Positions 58,131-64,000 of a stretch of DNA of 64,000 nucleotides are shown here, in pieces; the first letter of the stretch is position 1; every line of letters starts with the position of its first letter. Under the pieces are notes generated by a model, which saw only the letters and a list, made by a program, of their open reading frames with translations, did no database searches and was not told the DNA's origin. The position numbers and the translations under genes were made by a program. This DNA is from Agromyces sp. LHK192 (GTDB taxonomy: Bacteria > Actinomycetota > Actinomycetes > Actinomycetales > Microbacteriaceae), in the NCBI RefSeq assembly GCF_004006235.1, contig NZ_CP034753.1, positions 930,001-994,000 of the forward strand, given 5' to 3'.

Positions 58131-58964
58131 ATGTCGCCGACCGGACAGAACGACGAGCGTCCCGACGCGACGGACGTGCCGGTTCCCGTCGTCGGCGTGC
58201 TGACGAACGCCTTCGCCGTGCGGGAGGCGTCGGAATGGGGCTGGCACCGCCATGAGGTCCACGAGCTGCTGTGGGGGACGCGGGGCTCGCTCGTCGTCGA
58301 CGCCGCGGACTCGAGGTACACCGTCCCCTGGACGCGTGGGCTGTGGATCCCCGCCGGAACGGCGCACCGCGTCGTCGCGGGCTCGGGCACCGAGTTCTCC
58401 TGCACGTTCGTCGCGACGCGGTTCACGGCACCGAGATCCGACGTCGGATCGGTCACGGTCTCCGGCCTCGCGCGTGCGCTGCTCGCCGAGCTCAGCGAGC
58501 ACGACCTCGACGACGAGACGCGAGCGCTCGCCGAGCGCCTCGCGGTCCGCCTGCTCGACGGTTCGGAACTGACGCGGCTCGACCTGCCGTGGCCGAGCGA
58601 CGATCGCACGCAGCGGGTCGCGGAGGCGGTCGTCGTCGATCCGGCGGACGCGCGCACGCTCGAGGACTGGGGGAGCCTGGTGGGGGCGAGCGAGCGCAAC
58701 CTCTCGCGACTGTTCCACCGGCAGACGGGGCTCACGTTCGCCGAGTGGCGGACCAAGGCCCGGATGCGGTCGGCCATCGACCTGCTCGCCGACGGGATGC
58801 CGGTCGCGACGGTCGGACGAAGGGTCGGCTATGCGACCGCGAGCGCGTTCGTGCAGGCGTTCCGTCGTGAGGTCGGCTGCACGCCGGGAGCGTTCGCGGC
58901 TGGGGAATCGGGCCAAGCTGTCCGGCAGGCGGCATCCGATGGCGGTCATACGACATCCGGGTGA
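58131..58964 (+). CDS. AraC-family transcriptional regulator
   Basis: A 277-residue regulator. An N-terminal cupin (GWHRHEVHELLWGTRGSLVV and LWIPAGTAHRVV) senses a ligand; two HTH elements follow (DWGSLVGASERNLSRLFHRQ and MPVATVGRRVGYATASAFVQ), ending QAFRREVGCTPGAF, the AraC hallmark. AGGAGG precedes the ATG at 58131. It lies directly before the iron/siderophore uptake genes, on the same strand, 100 bp upstream of the binding protein, and divergent from the ABC exporter. Siderophore-responsive AraC activators of this layout are known in Gram-positive bacteria; control of either neighbour is inferred. Confidence 0.9.
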   Translation: MSPTGQNDERPDATDVPVPVVGVLTNAFAVREASEWGWHRHEVHELLWGTRGSLVVDAADSRYTVPWTRGLWIPAGTAHRVVAGSGTEFSCTFVATRFTAPRSDVGSVTVSGLARALLAELSEHDLDDETRALAERLAVRLLDGSELTRLDLPWPSDDRTQRVAEAVVVDPADARTLEDWGSLVGASERNLSRLFHRQTGLTFAEWRTKARMRSAIDLLADGMPVATVGRRVGYATASAFVQAFRREVGCTPGAFAAGESGQAVRQAASDGGHTTSG

Positions 58965-58987
58965 GGCAGGATCGACTGCGGCGCAGC

Positions 58988-59006
58988 TTAGGCAAGGCTA
59001 AACTTC
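58988..59006 (+). promoter_or_regulatory. DtxR/IdeR-type iron box
   Basis: TTAGGCAAGGCTAAACTTC agrees with 14 of 19 positions of the DtxR/IdeR consensus TTAGGTTAGSCTAACCTAA. It lies 59 bases upstream of the binding protein ATG at 59065, where it would repress the uptake operon when iron is plentiful. Confidence 0.8.
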
Positions 59007-59064
59007 CCTCCAGCGTCCGCGCGAAGCGATCCGCGCACCACCTTCCCCCACCGAAGAGGCATCC

Positions 59065-60030
59065 ATGACCAAGCACGCACGCGCGATCCGCGCCGCACTC
59101 GCCGTCTCGGCGTCCGCCCTCCTGCTCGCCGGTTGCGCGACCGCGGGGGCGAGCAGCGAGTCGTCCGAGGAGACGATCACCGTCGACACCGAGTTCGGCG
59201 AGGTCACGGTCCCCACCGAGCCGACCGCGGCAATGGGCTTCTACACGACCGACGTCGACATGCTCATCACGCTCGGCTACGAGCTCGCCGACGAGCAGCC
59301 GATCCGCGACGACTGGGAGACATTCCCGAGCTTCTTCCCGCAGGAGGCGCTCGAGGGCATCACGGGCTTCCACAACTACCCGGAGTTCAACCTCGAGCAC
59401 ATCCTCGAGGTCGGGCCCGACTTCATCCTCAACGGCCTCGGCTACGAGACCGACCTGCACGGCCAGCTCGAGGACATCGCGCCGACCTACACCTTCAACG
59501 GCTTCGACGGCGGCGACTGGCGCGACAAGTTCCTCGCGCTCGCGACCGACTTGGGGCGCGAGGAGCAGGCGCAGGCGTGGCTCGACGACTACCAGGCGCG
59601 CGCCGAGGAGGTCAAGGCAGAGCTCGAGTCGCAGGGCATCGCGCCCGTCGTCGCCGACGTCTCGTTCTGGGACGGCCAGCTCTCGGTCGGCTGCTACAGC
59701 ATCTCGTGCCTCGTGTTCGCCGACCTCGGTCTCGAGATCTCGCCGCTCGCCGACGGCGACGGCGACGGTGAGCCCGACAACACGGGCCAGACGCTCAGCC
59801 TCGAGCAGATCGGCGAGCTCGCCGACGTCGACGTGATCTTCACCGGCGTCAGCGAAGACGGCTCCGGCTTCATCGGCGACGACGAGGCCCTCAAGACGAA
59901 CGCGCTCTGGACCTCGCTGCCCGCGGTGCAGAACGGCCAGGTCTTCCCGTACAACTACGAGATGAGCTACGGCTCGCCGAGCGGCCAGGACGGCCTGCTC
60001 GACGTGATCTCGGAAGCGCTGCTGCCGTGA
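59065..60030 (+). CDS. iron-siderophore ABC transporter substrate-binding lipoprotein
   Basis: A 321-residue FecB/FepB-type binding protein. The signal ends in LLLAGC (lipobox). VTVPTEPTAAMGFYTTDVDM and ILEVGPDFILNGLGYETDLH are the usual siderophore-binding strands; SVGCYSISCLVF contains two cysteines. The gene is the first of the uptake operon under the iron box. The siderophore type is not predictable. Confidence 0.92.
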   Translation: MTKHARAIRAALAVSASALLLAGCATAGASSESSEETITVDTEFGEVTVPTEPTAAMGFYTTDVDMLITLGYELADEQPIRDDWETFPSFFPQEALEGITGFHNYPEFNLEHILEVGPDFILNGLGYETDLHGQLEDIAPTYTFNGFDGGDWRDKFLALATDLGREEQAQAWLDDYQARAEEVKAELESQGIAPVVADVSFWDGQLSVGCYSISCLVFADLGLEISPLADGDGDGEPDNTGQTLSLEQIGELADVDVIFTGVSEDGSGFIGDDEALKTNALWTSLPAVQNGQVFPYNYEMSYGSPSGQDGLLDVISEALLP

Positions 60031-60923
60031 GCACCTCGGTCGCCAACCGCATCCACCGCCTCGAGGTCGTCGAGACGCAGCGCCTCACGCCCGGCATGCT
60101 CCGCATCGTGTTCGGCGGCGACGGCGTCGCGCAGTTCGAGTCGACCGGCGTCGGCGACGAGTACTTCCGGCTGTTCCTGCCGCTCGAGGGCCAGGACGTG
60201 CCGAACCTCCCGAACGCGACGGAGGACGGCTACTGGGAGTTCCCCGACGGCGTCGAGCCGAGCGAGGTGCGCACCTACACCGTCCGCGGGTGGGATGCCT
60301 CGGCCGGGCTCCTCACCGTCGACTTCGTCGTGCACGAGGGCGGCGTGGCCGCCGCGTGGGCGCTGCGCGCGAAGGTCGGCGACGTCATCGGCGCCAACTC
60401 GCCGCGCGGGCTGTACGAGCCGGCCGACGGCATCACCTGGCAGCTCCTCGTCGCCGACGCCACCGGACTCCCGGCGGCGCTGCGCCTCGCCGAGTCGGCG
60501 CCCGAGGGCGTGCGCACGCGCGTCGTGATCGAGGTCGCCGACGACCGCGACGAACAGCGTCCGGCGCTTCCGGCGCATGTCGACCTCGCGTGGGTGCACG
60601 GCGGCAACGGGCACGGGCCGACGCGCATCGAGGAGATCGTGCGCGCCGCCGACTTCCCCGACGAGCCCGGCTACGTCTGGGTCGCCGGCGAGACGAAGGC
60701 CACCCGCGGCGTGCGCAAGCACCTCCGCCACGAGCTCGGCCTGCCCGCGAACGCCTACAAGGTCGTCGGGTACTGGACCGAGAAGGCGGAGGCGTGGCGC
60801 GACGCGTACGACGCGCTCCCCGAGGACGTGCTCGCCCGGCTCCAGGCGATGTGGTCGGAGGACCGCGACGAGGAGGAGATCACCGACGAGTACGAGGCGA
60901 CGCTCGAAGCCCACGGGCTCTGA
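60027..60923 (+). CDS. siderophore-interacting protein (ferric-siderophore reductase, FAD type)
   Basis: A 298-residue flavin reductase of the ViuB/SIP family. An N-terminal FAD barrel (TPGMLRIVFGGDGVAQFEST, EVRTYTVRGWDASAGLLTVD) and the C-terminal NAD(P)H/SIP domain (YVWVAGETKATRGVRKHLRH, VVGYWTEKAEAWRDAYD) are complete. It starts with GTG overlapping the binding protein's TGA. It should reduce imported ferric-siderophore in the cytoplasm to release iron. Confidence 0.92.
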   Translation: MSTSVANRIHRLEVVETQRLTPGMLRIVFGGDGVAQFESTGVGDEYFRLFLPLEGQDVPNLPNATEDGYWEFPDGVEPSEVRTYTVRGWDASAGLLTVDFVVHEGGVAAAWALRAKVGDVIGANSPRGLYEPADGITWQLLVADATGLPAALRLAESAPEGVRTRVVIEVADDRDEQRPALPAHVDLAWVHGGNGHGPTRIEEIVRAADFPDEPGYVWVAGETKATRGVRKHLRHELGLPANAYKVVGYWTEKAEAWRDAYDALPEDVLARLQAMWSEDRDEEEITDEYEATLEAHGL

Positions 60924-60938
60924 CGCCGACCGACGCCG

Positions 60939-62030
60939 ATGACCACGACGCAGACGCCGCCGACGCCGTCGCCGGGCGGCCGCAGTCCGGTGCGCGCTGC
61001 GCGCGCCGCGCGGTCGACCCGCGCGGTGACCGGCGCGCTGTGGCGGCGGCGGCTGCTCGGGTTCGCCATCACGCTCGCGGCCCTCGTGATCTGCTGCGCG
61101 CTCAGCCTCGCGATCGGCTCGAAGCACCTGCCGCTCGACCAGGTGATCGCGGCGCTCCAGGGCGCGACCGGTGAGGCCGGCACCATCGTGCGCGACCTCC
61201 GCGTGCCGCGCACGCTGCTCGGGTTGCTCGTCGGGGCGGCGCTCGGCGTCGCCGGCGCCGTCATGCAGGCGTTCACGCGGAACCCGCTCGCCGATCCGGG
61301 CCTTCTCGGCGTGAACGCGGGTGCCGCGCTCGCCGTGGTGCTCGGGGCGGCCGCGTTCGGCCTCAGCTCGCTGTCGGGCACCGTGTGGTTCGCCTTCGCC
61401 GGTGCGCTGGTCGCGACCTTCGCGGTGTACGCGATCGGCTCGGCGGGCCGGGGCGGACCGGAGCCGCTGCGCATCACGCTCGCCGGCGTCGCGGTCGGCG
61501 CGTTCCTCGGCGGGGTGACGAGCGGCATCACGCTGCTGCTGCCCGAGGTGTTCGACCTCATGCGCGGCTGGAACGCGGGCAGCATCTCGGTCACGCCGCT
61601 CGGCCTCACGATGACCATCGCCCCGTTCATCGTCGTGGGCCTGATCGTCGCGTTCGCCGTGGCGAAGCCGCTCAACGCCGTCGCGCTCGGCGACGACCTC
61701 GCCGTCGCACTGGGTTCGCGCATCGTGCCGACCCGCATCGCCTCGATCGTCGCGGTCACGCTCCTGTGCGGTGCCGCGACGGCCGCGGCCGGGCCCATCG
61801 GCTTCCTCGGCCTCATGGTCCCGCACGTCGTGCGGTGGTTCACGGGGCCCGACCAGCGCTGGATCCTCGCGGGCAGCGCGGTCGCGGCACCCGTGCTGCT
61901 GCTCGCGAGCGACATCGTCGGCCGCGTCATCCTGCCGAGCGGCGAACTGCCGGTCGGCATCGTCACCGCGTTCATCGGCGCCCCCGTGCTCATCGTGCTC
62001 GTGCGACGCAGGTCGGTGAGCGCGCTGTGA
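60939..62030 (+). CDS. FecCD-family iron-siderophore ABC permease
   Basis: A 363-residue permease with the FecCD helices: RVPRTLLGLLVGAALGVAGA and RNPLADPGLLGVNAGAALAV near the start, and AGPIGFLGLMVPHVVRWF, the conserved coupling region. Sixteen bases separate it from the reductase gene. It pairs with the second permease at 62027. Confidence 0.93.
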   Translation: MTTTQTPPTPSPGGRSPVRAARAARSTRAVTGALWRRRLLGFAITLAALVICCALSLAIGSKHLPLDQVIAALQGATGEAGTIVRDLRVPRTLLGLLVGAALGVAGAVMQAFTRNPLADPGLLGVNAGAALAVVLGAAAFGLSSLSGTVWFAFAGALVATFAVYAIGSAGRGGPEPLRITLAGVAVGAFLGGVTSGITLLLPEVFDLMRGWNAGSISVTPLGLTMTIAPFIVVGLIVAFAVAKPLNAVALGDDLAVALGSRIVPTRIASIVAVTLLCGAATAAAGPIGFLGLMVPHVVRWFTGPDQRWILAGSAVAAPVLLLASDIVGRVILPSGELPVGIVTAFIGAPVLIVLVRRRSVSAL

Positions 62031-63148
62031 CCGGCACCGGCTTCAGCCCCAGCCCCGGCTCCGGCCCCGCCCTCGCGGACCGTCCCGAACCCGACCGCCC
62101 GACCCTCGACCGCGGCTACCGGGCCATGCGCCTGCGCACCCCCCGAGGCGGTTTCGGCACCGTCATCGGGGTGCGCCACGTCGTCGTGGTCGCAGCGCTC
62201 CTCCTCATCGCCTCGGCGGTGGGGGTCGTCAGCCTCGGTACGGGCGACTTCGCCGTGCCGGTCGGCGACGTCATCGCGACGCTGTTCGGCGGCGGGGACC
62301 GCCGGTCGCAGCTCGTGGTGCTCGACTGGCGGATGCCGCGCGTCGCGCTCGCGCTGATGCTGGGCGCGGCGCTCGGGGCATCCGGTGCGATCTTCCAGTC
62401 GCTCACCCGCAACCCGCTCGGCAGCCCCGACATCATCGGATTCGACGCGGGCGCGTTCACGGGCGCGCTGATCGTGATCACGACCGTCGGAACCGGCTAC
62501 CTCGCGACCGCTGCGGGCGCGCTCGGCGGCGGCCTGGCCGCGGCGGTCGTCGTGTACCTGCTGGCGTACCGGCGGGGGTTCCACGGGTTCCGGCTCATCA
62601 TCGTCGGCATCGCCGTGGCGTCGATGCTGGCCTCGGTGAACACCTGGCTGCTGCTCGTCAACGACCAGATGTTCGCGATGGCCGCGGCCGCATGGGGTGC
62701 AGGTTCCCTGAACATCGTGGGCTGGGAGCAGGCGGTCCCGGCAGCGGGCGTGCTGCTGGTGCTCTGGGCCGTCACCGCCTCGCTCGCCCGCTCGATGCAC
62801 GTGCTCGAGCTCGGCGACGACGCCGCGACCGCGCTCGGCGTGAACGTGCGACGTCGCCGCCTCGCCCTCGTGGTGGTCGGCGTCGCCCTGACCGCGACTG
62901 CGACGGCCGCGGCCGGGCCGATCGCGTTCATCGCGCTCGCGGCGCCCCAGCTCGCGCGTCGCCTCACCCGGTCGGCGGGCGTCACGATCGCCGCGTCGGC
63001 GGCGATGGGCGCGGTGCTGCTCTCGGCGAGCGACTTCGTCGCGCAGCATGCGTTCTCGCCCCTGCAACTGCCCGTCGGCATCATCACGGTGAGCGTCGGC
63101 GGCCTCTACCTGATCTGGCTGCTCATCATGGAGGTGCGGCGACGATGA
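62027..63148 (+). CDS. FecCD-family iron-siderophore ABC permease
   Basis: A 373-residue partner permease. It has an N-terminal Pro-rich cytoplasmic extension (residues 1-45), RMPRVALALMLGAALGASGA, RNPLGSPDIIGFDAGAFTGA and AGPIAFIALAAPQLARRLTR. It starts with GTG overlapping the first permease's TGA, so both are co-translated. Confidence 0.93.
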   Translation: MTGTGFSPSPGSGPALADRPEPDRPTLDRGYRAMRLRTPRGGFGTVIGVRHVVVVAALLLIASAVGVVSLGTGDFAVPVGDVIATLFGGGDRRSQLVVLDWRMPRVALALMLGAALGASGAIFQSLTRNPLGSPDIIGFDAGAFTGALIVITTVGTGYLATAAGALGGGLAAAVVVYLLAYRRGFHGFRLIIVGIAVASMLASVNTWLLLVNDQMFAMAAAAWGAGSLNIVGWEQAVPAAGVLLVLWAVTASLARSMHVLELGDDAATALGVNVRRRRLALVVVGVALTATATAAAGPIAFIALAAPQLARRLTRSAGVTIAASAAMGAVLLSASDFVAQHAFSPLQLPVGIITVSVGGLYLIWLLIMEVRRR

Positions 63149-64000
63149 CGGATGTCTCGACCCGAACGGATGCCGCGAGCGCGGCGTCGTCCGCCGACGC
63201 TGCATCGCCCTCGGGCGCGGTGGCGTCCGCGAGTGCTGCGGAGGCCTCCGCGACTCCCGTCGGCGCGCGCCTCGCCGCCGACGCGGTCACGCTCGGCTAC
63301 GACCGACGGGTGATCGCGCAGGACCTCAGCGTCGAGATCCCGACCGGGTCGTTCACGGTCGTGATCGGGCCGAACGCGTGCGGCAAGTCGACCCTGCTCC
63401 GTGCGCTCGCGCGGGTCATGGCTCCCGCGGCCGGCACGATCGTGCTCGACGGCAGGTCGATCTCGTCGTACCCGCCGAAGGAGGTCGCGCGCCGGCTCGG
63501 ACTCCTGCCGCAGACGTCGATCGCGCCCGAGGGCATCACCGTCGCCGACCTCGTCGCCCGCGGTCGGCACCCGCACCAGGGCGTGTTCCGGCAGTGGACC
63601 GCGGCCGACGAACAGGCCGTCCTCGACGCGCTCGACGCCACCAACACGACCGGACTGTCGGGCCGGCTCGTCGAGGAGCTCTCGGGCGGGCAGCGCCAGC
63701 GCGTCTGGGTCGCCATGGTGCTCGCGCAGCAGACGCCGATCATGCTGCTCGACGAGCCGACCACCTTCCTCGACATCGCCCACCAGTACGAGCTGCTCGA
63801 ACTGCTGCGGGGCCTCCACGCGGCCGGCGATCGCACGCTCGTCGCCGTGCTGCACGACCTGAACCAGGCCGCGCGCTACGCCGACCACCTCATCGTCATG
63901 CGCGACGGTGAGGTGGTGGCGACCGGCGACCCGACGGAGGTGCTTACCGCGGACCTCGTCGAGGACGTCTTCGGCCTGCCCTGCACGATCATCCCCGACC
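63145..64000 (+). CDS. iron-siderophore ABC transporter ATPase, C-terminus off the window
   Basis: At least 285 residues of a FecE-type ATPase; the frame continues past the right edge. A 40-residue Ala/Ser-rich leader precedes LGYDRRVIAQDLSVEI, Walker A GPNACGKST, signature LSGGQRQRVWVAMVLAQQTP, Walker B IMLLDEPTTFLDIAHQ and the switch AVLHDLNQAARYAD. Its ATG overlaps the permease TGA. The final visible segment FGLPCTIIPD is the usual family ending, so little is missing. Confidence 0.93.
   Translation, partial: MTDVSTRTDAASAASSADAASPSGAVASASAAEASATPVGARLAADAVTLGYDRRVIAQDLSVEIPTGSFTVVIGPNACGKSTLLRALARVMAPAAGTIVLDGRSISSYPPKEVARRLGLLPQTSIAPEGITVADLVARGRHPHQGVFRQWTAADEQAVLDALDATNTTGLSGRLVEELSGGQRQRVWVAMVLAQQTPIMLLDEPTTFLDIAHQYELLELLRGLHAAGDRTLVAVLHDLNQAARYADHLIVMRDGEVVATGDPTEVLTADLVEDVFGLPCTIIPD

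Noticed and set aside
60755..63205. Long minus-strand open frame over the siderophore permeases
   Set aside because: Asp/Arg/His-rich shadow of FecCD coding sequence; no start context.

Overview
The window is GC-rich, densely packed bacterial DNA. Genes commonly overlap by ATGA or GTGA, GTG starts are frequent, and third-position C/G is strongly preferred. An F420-type deazaflavin oxidoreductase, PadR/HAAS-like and DUF222-HNH genes, an LASTG sortase-type signal, cell-wall-binding repeats, a CIRCE-independent HspR (HAIR) operator and a DtxR/IdeR-type iron box all point to an actinobacterium. The style, including very frequent GGATGCC/GGCATCC words, resembles Microbacteriaceae such as Agromyces or Microbacterium; the genus is an inference. 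Nothing here looks like a plasmid or phage backbone, and I see no rRNA, tRNA, IS element or CRISPR array. No gene-free stretch exceeds 300 bases.

Left third (1-18.2 kb): a patchwork of small chromosomal units. These are a DUF389 fragment, a VOC protein divergent from a TetR regulator with a clear operator, an alpha/beta hydrolase, a small zincin, and a very unusual 982-residue protein that looks like an injected toxin or effector with a C-terminal nucleotidyltransferase domain. Then come a thioesterase, an EamA exporter with a divergent LysR regulator, two serine hydrolase lipoproteins, a PadR-led three-gene operon, a LysE exporter, a DUF222-HNH protein, and a secreted sugar dehydrogenase fused to cell-wall-binding repeats.

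18.3-28.3 kb: a complete fructan (probably levan) utilisation operon of eight genes. A GH32-like enzyme is followed by a sugar ABC importer (binding protein plus two permeases; no ATPase in the cluster), a LacI repressor, an intracellular GH32 fructosidase, a Tat-exported GH32 protein resembling levan fructotransferases, and a PfkB fructokinase. Two near-identical LacI-type operators 42 bp apart flank the promoter. The implied path is extracellular levan breakdown, import of the oligosaccharide or dianhydride, hydrolysis to fructose and phosphorylation.

28.4-32.9 kb: a lower-GC island with different codon use. It holds a translationally coupled operon (C5-cytosine methyltransferase, ParB-like protein, putative nuclease) divergent from a PIN-domain DUF4935 protein. 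This is probably a DNA-modification-based defence module.

33.0-46.2 kb: a heat-shock-controlled ClpC-like ATPase (sigma-H-type promoter plus HAIR operator, strong terminator), an F420-type oxidoreductase with an MBL hydrolase, a CPBP protease, an ECF sigma factor with an NPETT repeat tail, and a TetR/membrane-protein locus. A secreted EEP-family phosphatase/nuclease lies divergent from a wall-anchored lamin-tail protein.

46.2-58.1 kb: a Pro-rich membrane protein, a thioredoxin-reductase-like flavoprotein divergent from an XRE-cupin regulator, a NarL-type two-component system whose junction is built of 17-bp tandem repeats, a GNAT enzyme, a NYN-like protein, a NylB-like serine hydrolase, an EEP protein, and a strikingly asymmetric heterodimeric ABC exporter.

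58.1-64.0 kb: a siderophore uptake locus. An AraC regulator is followed by an iron box, binding protein, siderophore-interacting reductase, two FecCD permeases and an ATPase that runs off the window.
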